Assembly (NCBI GenBank): GCA_013398295.1
Contig: VZSF01002047.1
Span: 62,001 to 126,000 of the forward strand
Direction: 5' to 3'
DNA length: 64,000 bases
DNA from: Chionis minor
Taxonomy: Eukaryota > Chordata > Aves > Charadriiformes > Chionididae
The first letter of the stretch is position 1, and the number at the start of each line of letters is the position of its first letter. Of this stretch, positions 23,047-37,300 are shown piece after piece. The position numbers and the translations under genes were made by a program. The notes under the pieces are model-generated. The model did no database searches, was not told the DNA's origin, and saw only the letters and a list, made by a program, of their open reading frames with translations.

Positions 23047-25680
23047 GTAGGTGAATTGCTACTTATCAATCCCAGTTTAAGAGCCGTGCGTTTAGCACCG
23101 CCCCTTCCACAGAACGGCGCGGACAGTATTGCTCGTGGGGCGCTTCATTTGTACCAAAGGTTCCCGGGATGGACCTGCCTCACATTTTTTCCCTCCTAAA
23201 TGCCAGTCATTCCCGTGCGCGGTCGAGGATGTGGGTGTTTCTCTCCCCTTTTCCCTGACCAGTTGCTAAATCTCCTGGGAACGGGAGTGCCCTTCCCATC
23301 ACGCAGCTCTGGGTTCGGCACCAGGGAGCAGTATAACCGTCCTTTCTCCGTGCTTCCCCTTCATGTTCTTTGTGTTTGAAGCGGCTTCCCAGCTGATTTG
23401 TAGACCAGAGAGGATCAGTCTTATGCTGACAGTTGCGGTCTCGGTTACACTTTATTTCCACTTTCTGAAATTCCATTAAAAGAAGCTGATTTTTTTTTTT
23501 CAAATGTCGTCCTGATCAGTCTTTTCTGAATACCCTGTTGCCCGTTCAAGGATAGTAGTGAACAAACTGGCATCTGCGGCGGGACTGTTGCTGGCAGCGC
23601 CGTGTCTCCGAGGCACAGCCAGTATCTTTTCATCCACTGTACAGCTTCTGGTACAGCCACGGGGCCAAAGATGTGCTGCTGGGAAAAAGCTACCCTCCGA
23701 ATCCGGAGCTGAAGTTTCACATCTCCCACACTGGCGCCTGCTTTTGCCATTTTGAAGCTACCAGGGAAGTGAGAGGTAGCTGAGGATTCTCCCTTTCCCT
23801 GTTCTCTCTGGTACGCAAGCGTTACGCTGGCCAGCATTGACAAAGCAGTTGTGCGAAGACCATGGGGGACCCGTTTCTTTCTTCTTCTGATTTCTTGCTG
23901 GTTTCTTCGCACTTCTCTTTGCTCTTCTCTTGCACAGAGGCGCTTCCAAACTGCCAGCGAGACAGCTCACGCTTTAGCCCTCCCACCGCTGTCCTTTCAG
24001 AGAGGGCCAGGAGCAGCTACGCACCGCCAAAATCCATGTGTACAGCGGCACAAGTTTTCCTGCCAGGATCTGGGCTTGAGGGAATGATCTTGCGGAACTG
24101 TCCCTTCTCCGATAGGAGAGCCCCAACCCCGCTTTGCTTGGGATAACCTTTATTAGGCAGGTCGAATATTATAAATGACTATTATAAACTTTTATAAACT
24201 ACTTCCTTGCTGACATTTGCCTTTACGCTGTGTCCCAAGTCAAGAAACATTACTGTTTGTCTCCTCACAGCCATCTCTTGAGCTACTTACAGTCACATAG
24301 AATCATAGAATGACTTGGGTTGGAAGAGACCTTCGAGATCATCGAGTCCAACCATAACCTACACTACCAAAATCACCACTAAACCATGTCCCTTAACACC
24401 ACGTCCACCCGTCTTTTAAATACCTCCAGGGATGGCGATTCCACCACCTCCCTGGGCAGCCTGTTCCAATGCCTGATAACCCTTTCGGTAAAGAAGTTTT
24501 TCCTAATACCCAATCTAAACCTCCCCTGATGCAGATGGCAGCCTCAGAACGGGAAGCCTCACCCAACTAACAGTCGAAAGAAAGGCCCGGCTGTGGATAT
24601 AAAGATCCCCAGGGCTGGGATTGGCTCTGATCCCACAGAAAAGCCAGCACAAACTCCCGGGAGGCGTATTCAGCGGCACGGTAGAGGAGCAAACAGAACG
24701 GCTGTAGAGTGGTATTTGAGCCTGGTAGGAGCATCTGATCCAGTGCTCACTCGAGAAATTCCTGTGAACTCAAATGGGCTCCAATCGTACGCTGCTTTCA
24801 AAACTGAAAAATTTTATTTAGCTCACGCTGGGATTTCCAGAGATCTGGAACTCAGACTTCTTGCCCGAACGGCATCTGGCAGAATAACACGGACTCTGTG
24901 TGACTGCACCAATATAGCAAGACAGACAGCAAATAACCTAAGGAGAGAAAATTAAATCTCAGTTAAACTGTACTTCCTTCTTACCGTGTCGTGAGCAGCT
25001 CTGTGTGGCACCTGGTAGGGGTTTCTGACTTCTGCTCTGCTCTGACTTCTGATCGGGCACAGCCACACCTGAGTTCAGCATGTAGAAGCGGGAAGGAATT
25101 CTCATCTGCCACAGGAAAGCAACGTTACAGAATCAGTTGTCTTAATAACAGCCATAATAAATGCAGTATTTGTATTCTTGGCAACAGCAAAAGAAACACA
25201 TTGCAAACAAGCAATGGAATAATTGCATCGTACTATTATTTACTTATTTTGCTTTTGCTATATATTCTCCTTCTCCACTGCGTGTGCAGTCTGAGTGTAT
25301 AGCAAGGCCCCAGGGTCCTGGAAAACCAATTTACCTTTCAGATTAAGCACCATATTCATGTGAAAAGAGTATTGTTCATAACAGGGCTTAGTAATATTTT
25401 AAAGTGGATCAGTATGTATGGTATGTATTGTACAGATGCACCCTCTGGCCTCGCTTGTGGATTTTTGTATTTATCCATATGAAGTCTTAGTAACCTGCTC
25501 CTTTCAGGAGGCCTGTGACGCGTGGAATGCATTGTACCTCTGTTTTGTTCGCAGAATGAGCTTCCTGAACCAGAGCAAGACAATGGCGGCACAACCGAGT
25601 CTGTGAAAGAGCAAGAAATGAAGTGGACGGATTTGGCTCTCCAGTATCTCCATGAAAACGTTCCACCCACGGGAAACTAG
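22948..25680 (+). CDS. ANAPC13: ANAPC13 (APC13/SWM1), anaphase-promoting complex subunit 13, complete
   Basis: Small subunit of the anaphase-promoting complex/cyclosome, the E3 ligase that drives mitotic exit. In the complex it is an extended peptide that stabilises TPR subunits of the arc lamp. Coding exons 22948-23046 and 25555-25680 join in phase 0 to 74 codons plus TAG, the usual vertebrate length. The sequence starts [20 protein letters not shown] and ends [13 protein letters not shown]; as I remember the human protein, only one residue near the C-terminus differs. Start context GAGGATGG is strong. The 5'UTR is split by an intron; the exon with the ATG begins at 22921. A CR1 fragment sits in the coding intron. 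Divergent from CEP63 and followed on the same strand by LIPH. No canonical AATAAA was seen close downstream. Confidence 0.98.
24297..24528 (-). mobile_element. CR1 LINE 3' fragment
   Basis: Begins with ATAGAATCATAGAAT, then the complement of the CR1 3' end (TTGGAAGAGACCTT...) through CCTTTCGGTAAAGAAGTTTT to about 24528. Antisense to ANAPC13, in its coding intron. Short and 5'-truncated. Confidence 0.93.
25555..25680 (+). CDS. ANAPC13: ANAPC13 coding exon 2 (stop)
   Basis: 126 nt, residues 34-74 and TAG. It starts [20 protein letters not shown]. Acceptor TTCGCAG; phase 0. Confidence 0.98.
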   Translation, partial: NELPEPEQDNGGTTESVKEQEMKWTDLALQYLHENVPPTGN

Positions 25681-28295
25681 TGAATCAGTGAGATCTCATG
25701 CAGTCAGTGGATGCATGAATGCAATATAAAAAAATATTTTTCAGCTAACCATCGCCGTCATGAGCTTCTCTGAGGAGGAAACGAGGTTTCTGAAAAAGGC
25801 TTGGGTTCAAACAATGGTTCTACTCCTAGTTTAAAACACAGTTTAAAATCCTAGGATTTTAAAATCCTTCTGTAGTGAGTGCGAAGTAACAATGGCTATC
25901 TGACACTTTGGAGCTAGTATCAGAATGTTTCTCTTACATAAAATTGTTGCATACCTTCTGTTAAATTGTTCTTAAGTTGGTGCCAGTTCTGATCTTAAAT
26001 GTTTTGTACCTGTGATAAAAGAAGTAAATTTTTACTGTCTCAAGTGGTGACTGATTTCAAAGCTCAGGATGGGATCATTTATGACTCTAAAGGCTTACGT
26101 CCCAAGAAGTATTCCTGGGTATTCTGCGGTTAGAGTTCAGCGTACAAAAATCAAATAACCCTAAGTCGCTTGTCACCGTCTTTACCTAGCGTGTGGCTGA
26201 GGAAGGTTGTGTGGGGCAGGTGTGAAAGATTTGTCAGCAGAGCTGGAAGTAATCTGTAAAGACGGGTTATTTGAACGCCTCATCTCAGGAGCTGATGGTG
26301 GCGGTGGACAGCATTTCCAGTCCTGACATCCTGGGTTTGTTTGCCAGTCCGTAAACAGAGAGTCTAATTGATGCTACAGTGGTGATTACTCAAAATCATT
26401 CTTTCGAGGGGTGATTGAGAGTTCCCCGGAGGAGCCTGGCAGTCCCCACGTACCACCTGTTGAACCGATAGCTGCTCGGATGAGCCGTCTCAGGTGGGAA
26501 ACGGAAATCTGAGGAAAGTGCTGCAAAAGCAGCAAGCAGGGCTTAGCCTCAGGCAATAAATTGTTACTGCTTTTTACGCTGAGAAAAAAAGGCAAGGCCC
26601 TCTTGATTCCTTTATCTCATTTTATCTGATTCTCAAATGTCTTTTGCAATAGGTAAAAGCCTTCTGTTCATCTTGCATGTTTCACTGTTGGACCAATGCC
26701 TTCACACCATTGGCAGAACTTGCTAAGGAGGTAATATTTTGACAGAGTTTAGGGTTACTGGTAGAGGTGAGAAAGGAACTGGAAGGAAAGCAACGTTTCA
26801 AATTATTTTCTTTTGCCAGTGCGTCAGAAAAAGCACTTTCCTGGAGCTTGCAGCTTCCAGACTCCACAGAAGTTTTTTTTTGGTGTCTTTTCTCAATGTT
26901 TATCCTCTTCAAAATAACAACCCCCAACTTTTGCCTGTCTGATTACCAAATGGAAGCAGGAGCACGGCCCGTGTCCTGCGAGGCTGTGATTGCTGAGCTG
27001 CGTGAGGGTGGCGAGCTCAAAGTGCTTGTGAAAAAACCACGCACGCTCCTGTCTGAGGCGTGAGCCGTGCCTGCACCAGGCAGGCAGCGCGCGCTTGTGG
27101 GAACGAGGAGGAGCTGCAGACAGCCAGCAGGCAGAGTTAAGGATTAACCCAAGAATTAGGAAAGTCAAAAAGCTTAATACATACAGTATAGACCAAAGAA
27201 ACAGCTCTGCAGCTGGGAACTGTAACAGTTCAGCTCCTCACTGGATCATCACCAGCGGGGGGCAAAAACAGAGCCTGTACTTAATGAGGTGTTTCTGATC
27301 CTCCCCATGTTCCCTTTCCGTGACCTACGTTAGAAGAATTCGCTAAGAAAACATTAGACAAAGCGACCACACAGCTTCTATCCAGCAGCCATCCATGTTC
27401 TCTCTCCCTCTCCCCTCTCTCACCCCTGTACAACCTCCCTACCACCCTCATCTTTCCAGTTTTGCCACCAGATCTTCCAGCTCCAATTTCAGACTTCCTT
27501 TCCTGCCCCTGACAGTTTGTCTTTGCATCTGCCATCTTCTTCCGCCTGTCCAGCGGCGGGGAAAAAACCCCACCTTTTTACTTGAATGAAGTATTCAGTA
27601 CAGCTGGACTCAAGAAGTTTCAGCAGGGCTGCAATAAAGTGTGGTGGGGATGCCAGATGTACAAGTGTCACCTAAGACAGCAGCCCAACAGGAACCCAGA
27701 TGGACTGGAACTGGTCCATTCCCTTTGTCATGACGTAGTGCCGTGCACCCACCTCCTGCCGGAGATGACGGGGTCTCATAGGTTAGAAGGGATGCTGGGA
27801 CACAGCGCTGGGGAGAGCTGAAGGGACGTGGGAAGAGTAGGGATTGTCATGAATGCTACCAATAGGTAGGGCCCTGCGAAACCAGGTGCTGGCCCTGCCC
27901 AGATGCTTATCAGACGTGCAGTGACACCTACGTTCTTTGCTGCCTTTTGACGTTCTTTGCAAAAGACAAACAGACATGCAAACACTTCATTAGTTTCGAA
28001 TTGCTGCATACAGCGTGATACCAAACCATTTGTGTCTTTGATTAGTCATTCCCCAGGGCAAGCTAAGTTTAAAATAAGGAAACCTGGTAGAATAGAAGGT
28101 GCCCCACCTTTTTAAGAAGAAGCTTTAGTTGTATAACTAAAGACTGGTCTTCATTCCTTGGTTGGTAACTTCCTCCTTTCACCACACCTACCGTTACTGG
28201 CAGAAAGAGAGAGCAAACTCTTGGCAGACACATGCCAAAGAAATTGTGAGAGCCTTTCAATCTTTTACCTGTAGAAGTTCCATGTGGAAGCCCAT
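25681..28295. other. ANAPC13 3'UTR and ANAPC13-LIPH intergenic region
   Basis: The first several hundred bases should be ANAPC13 3'UTR. An AATAAA occurs at about 26556, but the transcript end is not determinable. The rest has no supported exon or recognisable repeat. The LIPH promoter must lie near the right end, where no clear TATA box or CpG island is visible. Confidence 0.6.
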
Positions 28296-28347
28296 ATGCT
28301 GAGGCTGTGCGTCGCGTTCATCTACCTTTTGCATGGGGTGAAAGCAG
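28296..28347 (+). CDS. LIPH: LIPH exon 1 (signal peptide)
   Basis: 52 nt encoding the 17-residue hydrophobic leader plus the first base of Asp18. Donor GCAG|GTAAGA. The start was chosen because MLR matches the family N-terminus; an in-frame GTG 12 bases upstream is ignored. Confidence 0.85.
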
Positions 28348-31300
28348 GTAAGAAATCAAACGTTTGTTTTGAATGTTTTTGTCAAATGGAACACGCTTTC
28401 TGTGCTTTGCAGAAACATGAATGTGTCTACCCTCTGCGTTACAGTTACTGCGCAGGGTTTTTCACTAGCATTATTTATTTTGGCAAAGCAAATTATACTG
28501 GTTACGCGGATGTAGTCAGCTCTAAGAGTTCCAAATGTAAAACCAGAAGTCATTTTTATTATCTTTTCCTCACTTTGGAAACATCTCTCTTGCATAAGTA
28601 CTATCCGTCGACACTGAAAATGTCATTCGAAATCTTCAGAGGAGAATGATTTCTTTTCAGTGGTGTCTTACATGACAGACGTGAAGGATGAATTACCATT
28701 TATGAACAATAACCTTCATTTGATATCCTCGCAGCCCTATGAAGAAACAACTGGTGTAACAATAAACAAATGTAATGCCTTGTGTTAGCGTACACATGGG
28801 AGCAAGTCAAGTTATAGCTCTCTGCCTTGTAGGGAAAGCAAACAGGATTAAAAAAACCACAGTAGTATTATAAACACTAACGTGTATTTCATCAGGTTCT
28901 CTGGAGTAATCTCGGGGTCGCGTTTTGCTTAGTTTGTTAAATACGCTGTAGGAAATGTAAGAAGTGGAAAAAGAGAATTGCGCAAAAAGGCACCAAGAAA
29001 ACCCAGTGAGATACTGGAGGCCAGTTGAAGAGGTAGAGAACACGCTCTCTCTGTGGGAAAGTGATGGAAATCCTCACGGACACTCCTGGGATTTGCTGTG
29101 CAGTACTGAAGTGCGCTTAAAGCTGAAGGCTCATTCTCCATGCACAAGACTAGTCTGTTGAAAAAACACTGCGAAAAGCCCTGGCAGGGTGGCAAGTGTT
29201 TCGAGCGTCGGCAAGACTGCAGACAGATGCGGGAGCAGCGACACGTTTCTCTGAGGTCCCTGGAAGGGGCTGGCTGGGTGAGCGGCCCCCCTCACCGGGG
29301 CAATACGGTCACCCGAGGACCACAGCTCGGACGACAAATCCGACCCAGTGACTGACCACCAACGTGACAATCTGCCGGAACTCGGCTTTGCAAGGGGACA
29401 GAGTGGCGGAGCTCAGACGCTAGTCCGTTCACGCAGGCAGCCTCAAGGCCGCAGCGCCAAAACGCAGCTCCTGCAAACCCTGCCTGGCTATAGAACCAAC
29501 AGTCAGCAAGAAAAAGCCTCCAAACACTGTCCCCAAGAAAGAAATGAGAGAGACCAGGGGAACGCAGGCCTTGAGTAGCACTGATCGCAGTAAATACCAC
29601 AGAGTCTGCCTGGGACCATTTTCATGGCCACAATACTCCCACCTGGGAATATATAACTTCAGAATATATATATATATCTATATATATCTCTGTGTGTGAC
29701 TTCAGAACCAAGTTATTTTGAAGACGCCTGTCCTGCTGCAATAGCACCTGGGAGGCTGATCTCAAGCTCGAGACAGAAGACACGAGCAGAGGGAGAAAAG
29801 TGAGTTGCGCGAGGCTGTTCAGCGAGCGAACAGCCAAGACAGGGGTGGGAGCAAGTTAATGGGGCACTGGGTTAATTGCCACATTTATTCACCTTTCCTG
29901 GAAGGAAGCGGTCGGTTGGACGCGGGTTAAGTACGGTGCCAGGCTGTGAGTTTACACCTCACTTATTTGCTTGCAGAGTTAATCTCAATAAGCCTCTTGC
30001 CCCATCAGAGAAATCTGGTTGGAGTTTCAAAGACACTTCCAGCCATTTGCGTAGGATTCGCTGTGCTTATCAGAACGAAGGGCAAAGCCGGGATAACTGG
30101 CTGTCCCCTCCTGTGTCAGCTTTTGTAACACAGGGTGGATGAGCCTGGGATATGCACCAGCCTGCCAGAAGAGAAGCTGGCAGGTTTTCCCCCCCACTAT
30201 TAGCACTGATCTGATTTTGTTAATCAAAACAGAGCAAATCCAACAGACTCGGTGATGATATAACAAAGCTTTTCTAACAGTTCCTGCGTTAGGTACTAGC
30301 AAATGCGATCAGCTCTTTTAAAAATTCCTTCCTTACTGCAAGGTTTGGGCTGTTCTGGTGACAAACACAGCGCTGCTCTGGGCAAGTCTCAGCACAATGC
30401 AGGAGACAGAGAAACAAATTAAGCAATGAGTGCAATCTTGCACCATACAGAAGTTACTCTTGCCTGGCATTTCTGCCTGTATTACTACAGCTTCAGTGGC
30501 GGTAAAGATGATTAACGATGCTATATAATAATACCCTACGACAACTAAAACAGTTACTAGTTATTAGTAAAAATTAAATATAGTTGTATTTTTTTATGTT
30601 GCAGTAGCACCTAGAGGACAGTCGTTGAGTATCACCGTGTATGTTGGTGTATAACAGCAAAAAATGCTAATTTTTCTCTGCTTGGTACCTTGAGATCTTC
30701 CACGGGAGCAGTGTCATAGGAGAACTCTTGCTGCCGTTTCTCTGGAGCATCTTGGCACTGTGAGGCCGAGGTGAGAGCAAGCTGGGCAGGAGAAGGCCAC
30801 CCAAGTGACCTTCACTCTTGCAAGCAGGACCCAGGGTCCTGACTGAAGCATTACAGAGGCAGAGCACCCTCTATTCAAAGGCCACCGATTCCAGCCGACG
30901 TTCGCTGGGCCTCGCTGAGGGCTCATTTTCCACCACTCCCGTCCCGCTATTCATATTTTATCATAGGCTTTATACAGGAAGGACTCCACGGATTTCAAAT
31001 GTGAAAATTTATTTCTGAATTTATGGAAGCAATTTAAAATATCCAGTTGGACTTAACTGCAACATCCTTTTAGCCTATTAACTTTTATTTCTGGAGCTCC
31101 CGGGGCTTCTACAAAGTAATTAGCAGAACTATGGCAACTGAGCAGATGATTTTATGTGCTGGGCACATAGCATTTAGATCACTCGCATGCTCCTGATTTC
31201 CATAGGAGGAGAAAAGAGAAAGTTGCTCAGAGAAACTGGGAGGATTTCACCATTTAGAAATTAAAATGCAGTGTATTGGAGATCTGCCAGGGCACAATTA

Positions 31301-34300
31301 GCTTATGGCTGCGGGTTTTCTAAACCATTCTACCTACTGCACAGCCCTTTAAGCAGCAAAGATCAAGAAGACTTCTCTAGCAACTGCAGCCTGAACAATT
31401 ACTGCAGCCCAGGGCGTACGTGTGAGAGAGACGCTCTGTCCCACCAGGTTCTTCAATAAGATTAAGGGGATTTGAGGAAAAGGCTTGTGAGCCAGGAAGG
31501 GGCTACAAAACCTGGGAGGGCCTTCATAAGCAGTGTCTGTCTGGAGACAGTTATTCCATTCCCTGCCAGTGGCCTGGTGGAGATTGTATTGGATTCTGAA
31601 GGCTCAGCTGGTGTTCTGCTGGAAAAGCAAGGAACAAAGACAGGCTTTCAAGTGGCAGACTGTCCCGTAAAGCAGCACTCACATAAAATTCAGTTACTCT
31701 TCAGCTGTGTATAAAGCAGTATCAGTAACGTATCGCATGCAGCCAAAAGGGTGTCCCATTTTGCCGGCTGAAATAGCAGGCTGCATCTGCAAATACAAAT
31801 GAAGCATTGAGATGACCCTCACGACAGCAAGATCCTCTGCAGCTTGTTGGCTCCGGACCGGAGTTACTAACGAACCAGGAGGGTATCTCTGTACCCTAGA
31901 ACCCATCCGGAGCATCTGGGGGTGCTCTCAAACCGATACAGCAACCACCCGTGTTGTCAGTCTCTTAATACCTTCCTCACACTAGTGGGATTTTTGGAGG
32001 AAGTCCCTGCCACCTCCCAGCTGCTAGCGGAAGCAGGACCGAGCTGTTTCAGGGAACGCTGCTCCGAGAAGGTACACTTGCTGTCTTTGTTCTAACACGG
32101 CAAGAAAACCTACGTTTCAAGGTAACTCCAGTCATGAACACGGAGAGGAAAGGAGCAGCCCCGGCTCAGACAGCTCACGACACACGTACCTGTGCCCGTG
32201 CAGGGCCGGCAGGTAGAAAAGGTCAAAGCAAACGCATCGGTGCTAACCTCAGGATTGCCACACTGTGCTCTTTTCAGACCCCGGGGAGACATGCCCTGCA
32301 TTCACAGCTCTCAGCATCGGCAACGCTTTGGTAGGGACGGACCTGAAAGTGAAGCTGCTGCTCTACACCAGACAGAACCCAACCTGCGCTGAAGAGCTCG
32401 ATTCTGCAGCCTCCAAGTATCTAGATGTGACCAAGAAAACGACCTTCATCATCCACGGATACCGACTCACAGGCTCTGCCCCGGTCTGGATGCCTGAATT
32501 GGTACGGCTCCTGCTTTTGGTAGAAGACATGAACGTCATCCTCGTGGACTGGAACCAGGGGGCAACAACTCTCATCTACAGTAATGCTTCCAGAAACTGC
32601 AGGAAAGTTGCAGAGGTTCTGAAGAAACTTATTGATGAAATGTTGGTAAGTTGAACGTTCACACTACAATATAGTCATTAACGCATAGCGGGTGAAGGGC
32701 ACACAAGGACTGGTTAAACGCAGCAGGACGTCTGGGAAAAGGCACTCCTAAAAAGGAATGCATTCATTTTTGGAAGTACAGCCGGACTGCAGTGCCAAAT
32801 TCTACCTTTGGATTTGGTATGATGGTTATAAATATCCAGTTTATGCTCTAAGTCTCTCAATTTCTGCCTACAAAACTCTACAGATATGTTTTCCCATACT
32901 CTATTTCCACTTTCTGGATGTATAGAAGTCAGTTTACGGGGATCAGCTACAGTTGGCAGCTCCTCTGAGCTGTTGCACCGGCACTGATGACACCAGATCG
33001 TTAGGATCATTGTGTCTGCTAATGCCATGCAGGAACCACATGTGGGCAACTGGAGTTGTACTCCTGGGGCCCATGAATACTCATTCCTGTCTACGCCAGT
33101 AGTCGCTGCCCCAGGAAAATACCTTGCCTGAGCTGTTCTCATCGCAGCCCTCTCAGATATGGGCCCCAAACATGAGCACTGGTTGTACTGGGGGACCATC
33201 AAACAGGGAAAAGGCGGCAAAAGCAGGCAGATGCATTTACATCCCTCCTCCTGACATTTTTATGCCTTTCACGTGCCCCAAATCTGTGACCAGCAGTCCT
33301 TTTAAATCCCAGATTGGTGGAGCGTCGCTTGACTCCTTGCACATGATCGGAGTGAGCCTGGGAGCGCACATCTCCGGCTTTGTGGGACAGATGTTTGATG
33401 GCACGCTTGGAAGAATCACAGGTAAGCCAAGCCCTTCCTCCTGTCAGTCCTTTCCCTTGGAGGACAGCCGTCCAGCGGGAGCGGAGCGAGCTGCACAGCC
33501 CTGCAGTGACGCCACCCGCGTGCTTCCACGTTGCAGGCCTCGACCCCGCGGGTCCCTTGTACAGAGGAAAGCCACCGAGCGAGAGGCTGGATCCCACAGA
33601 CGCACAGTTCGTTGATGTCATTCATTCAGACACCGATGGTAGGTGATATTTCTCCTCTTTACCATGATGAGGAAACCCACAGACTGACAGGGAGCACAGA
33701 AAAGCGGAGGCTTTTTTGGGGGGGGAGCCTCTTTGGCCCAGGAGGACAGCGGTCTCCTTCGTTGGTGCTGTGAAGGGCTCCGTGGTCCTGTGTTGCCCAG
33801 GCTGTGCTCAGCACTTCCTCGGGGAGCTGCTGTTTTACTTGCATTTCGAAACAGGCTGCTGTTGTATAGCCTTAATCGCCTGGTAGAAGGACTTTGGCAC
33901 AGGCACAGGAGCACCCCAGTGCTGCCGCAGCGCAGCATCCTGCCGGAGCAGTCCCACGCTCATGTCGCCCCGCGGGGTCGGGCTGCCGCCAAGCACGCAG
34001 CTCCTCAAAAGCTCGTCACACAGCTCAACGCCCAGCAGACCAGTTATCCCCAGCCCCCCGGCTCCCTGCGTGATGCTTCCAGCCTTCATCCCACCTCCCG
34101 TGGGTTACACCTTCCTCTGGGGAAAATCCGGCATCTCCCTCAGCCCTCTCCTTTCCCAGCATGTCTTCGCAGGCGCCAGCCAGGCCAGCAGAGGGATGCG
34201 AACCCTCCGCTCTTGCTCCCGCTGGCATCCGACTCCCAGCGCTTGGCTTTCCCACCTCATCGCTGCCTCTCGTCCTCTCCCAGCCCTTCCAAGAACTCGA

Positions 34301-37300
34301 ACTCCAGCAGCACAGCAAGACGCAGCGTTTCACATCCCTTTTCCTCTCCCGCAGGCAGCGACACAAAAAGCCAAATTTTGTACTGTCACACGCACAGACT
34401 TATTTTAGGTATTTGATACCATTGCTAAAATGACACAGCTGGGTCCCAACCATTTGGCCTGCTGCCTAAAGAGATGAATGACATTAATAATCCTGCACAG
34501 GCAGGCATCCTAGAGCTAAGTAACCATTATTTTTTTCCAGTTAGTTTCTTATGTTTCCTTCTTCTGCTTTTTACGATTTAATACGCCCTCCCCTCACCCC
34601 TGATGTTTTCTTTTCTCAGGACTAGGTTACACAGAAGCACTAGGCCATGTCGACTTCTACCCCAACGGCGGGGCCGACCAGCCTGGCTGTCCGCTGACAA
34701 TATTTTCTGGTAATTAAATTCTGCCTTGAATCGCTCAAACACTGACGAAACGTTTCCAATCAGAAAAGAGGAGAAAGCCAGAGAAACACCATCGCTGCTT
34801 AGAAAATACCAGAAAACCATATTCTGGGAAAGCCAGGACAGCGATCTCTTCCCAGCAGCAGTGTGGCACGCTGACATAACAGGAGTGTCGCTGATGTGCC
34901 GCAGTCAGGAGTCAGGTGTGATCCTTCTGCTCTCTGTCACAAATGCAAATGGTATTGATTTTCTGTGCAAAAAGTCATCAGGTAGATTTTTCGTTTAGAA
35001 AACTCACGGGATTTTTTTTTTTTTTTAATTACTTAGAACAGACACAGAACCCCCCAAGGACTCGCAATGGCAAGAACCTGTTCAGAAAACAGGTTCAAGA
35101 TACTATACCAAATCCAGTGCATCTTCCTTGTTAGTGACCAACAGTGCAGCCTGGCAGGTACAGCGCTAGTCTTCCCCGCAAGAAAGCTTTTTTCCTTGCC
35201 AGTCCGGCAGCAGAACTGGTTTTGCGAAAGCCGGGTGAAGAAGATGCCTTACAGAAGGAAAAGCAGTAATGTGAACTCAACCCAAGAGAATCCACATAGG
35301 AAACCGGTCTGAAACAAAAATCCATGGGAAACGAGGCTTCACTCATTTTGCTGCTCATACAACAACTCATTTTATTACTTATGTCTTTCTAAAGAGTTGT
35401 TTTTACACGGAAATGGAAGGCCATTTGCAATAAAAAGCCATATCCAGCTGTCAGGCCTGAGCTCAGAGAGAAGAGGAGAACATCTGAGACCAAGTAGGAT
35501 CCATAGCTGGATCCTGTGGCACCGCAGTAACCAAACGATATGTTTTTAAAACCGAAAAAGACAAGAAGAACAGTAAAGTGGACATAGGGAGAGCCGAGTG
35601 CGCTCAAAGGGAGAGGCTAGTGCCCACTTACTGTTCAGCCACAGCCCAGTGCGATCTGTTGCGTTCAGACTGGTCAGTCAGTGACCATCCGCTAGCGTGT
35701 CTGCTTTTGCCAGTGCATTAATGCCGTTTTCCTGAAGGATGAGGATTGCTAACAAAATATTTCTCCCCTGTGTATGATCTAAGGATTGCAGTATTTTAAA
35801 TGCGACCACCAGAGGTCTGTTTTGCTGTTCCTGTCATCCCTGAAGCAGAGCTGCAATATCACTGCGTACCCGTGTGACTCCTACCGAAATTACAGGAATG
35901 GCAAATGTACAAGCTGTGAAACTTTCTGGCCTATGCCATGCCCCATCCTAGGTAAGGATCCAGGGAATGGAAATGCATTGGAATGGAATACACGTGTCTA
36001 GCAGAGCTGCCCGTCATTCCTCTAACCTGATGCGTGACAAATGTTTCGCTAAAGGACTAACACCACATGGCGCTTTGCAAGAGCACGGACGTTATTTCCA
36101 CGGAGGTTTTTGAGATGGTCTCTCCTTGACTTCTGCAGAGGTACAGGAGACAAAGGAGGCCCAAGAAATCTCCTTGTTCTTTGTGCATTCACACCACATT
36201 ATGATCTGAAACAGAAATCCACGTGTAAAGGATCCAGAACTAGAAAAGCCAAAACAAGGCTCGGGATCTTTACACCAAGGTCACAGAAACAATGAATTAA
36301 AGTTTGTTAGTCGCAGAGTTTGAGGGATAGGGGCATGTTCTTAGAATCTTTTCTAAGAAATTTTCAGCACCACAAACCCCTCTTGACTCTAAAAGGAATG
36401 GCAGAGGGGTGAAAAAAAGGGTATTCTGGGTTTTTTAACTGACCCACAGAGGTGTCCCAGCCTGGATGTGATAGCCCAGCTTCAAGCTGCCATTTCTGAA
36501 ACGTTGATGCTAAAAACACTGACGCTTTCAGAAGTGGCAAAGCTAAGGGGATGATTTCCATGCTGCGCTGCAAAATGAAATCCTCCTTCGCCGTGGATAT
36601 CAGATGTGGAAAAAGATCGATCTTAAAATAAGTGCTGAACGGGAACCGCTCCCTTGGCTTTAGCTACAGAAGTAAAATTAAGCCCTAGAGTACGGAAGGA
36701 TGTGTCACGTTACTACCTTGCAGCTGGCAAGCAATATACTATTTCTTAAATACTTGCTTGGTTGTTTTCAGCAATTTAGTTGCTTATCTACCTGTGCAGT
36801 AACTCTCCGTTTCATTTTCAAACTGTCACCTATAGGTTATTATGCCCACGAGTGGAAAAGCTATTTAACACAACAGAGCCATCCAGTGACAAGGATGTTT
36901 TTTGACACAGCGGACAAAGAGCCGTTTTGCAGTAAGTGACTTAAGATTTCCGAGATGGTTTTTCTTTGTGTATCGCCTCCTTCAGCAACAGCCAAGCAGA
37001 GGTGGTTAAGCTGCTCTTGGCATCGTAGCCAGCATTTTGGAAACAAAGCCAGCGGCTGCCGGATAGAGTTGTGTCCATCTGCATGTCCGTTACACTCCTT
37101 ATCTGCAAAGCTGCCTGCAAAAAGCCAGCTACTCGCTGGAGATGTGCAGGAACAGACTCCTCTTGCTCACAGTGCTGGGGAATTTGTTGAGAACATGCAA
37201 ATGAAACACAAAAAGGTAGTTCCTAAATTGCGTTTCAAAACAACATGCCGCTCGTTTGTGCAAGTGAGAGGTGTGTGGGAACGACAAGAGTCAAAGACAT

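Noticed and set aside
28284..28295. In-frame upstream GTG as a LIPH start
   Set aside because: The ATG at 28296 gives the family N-terminus (MLR...) and a normal signal peptide; GTG starts are not expected here.
33733..34416. 227-codon plus-strand open frame in LIPH intron 4
   Set aside because: Low-complexity Ser/Pro/Arg/His composition, no family resemblance, and it lies inside an intron whose splice sites are clear.
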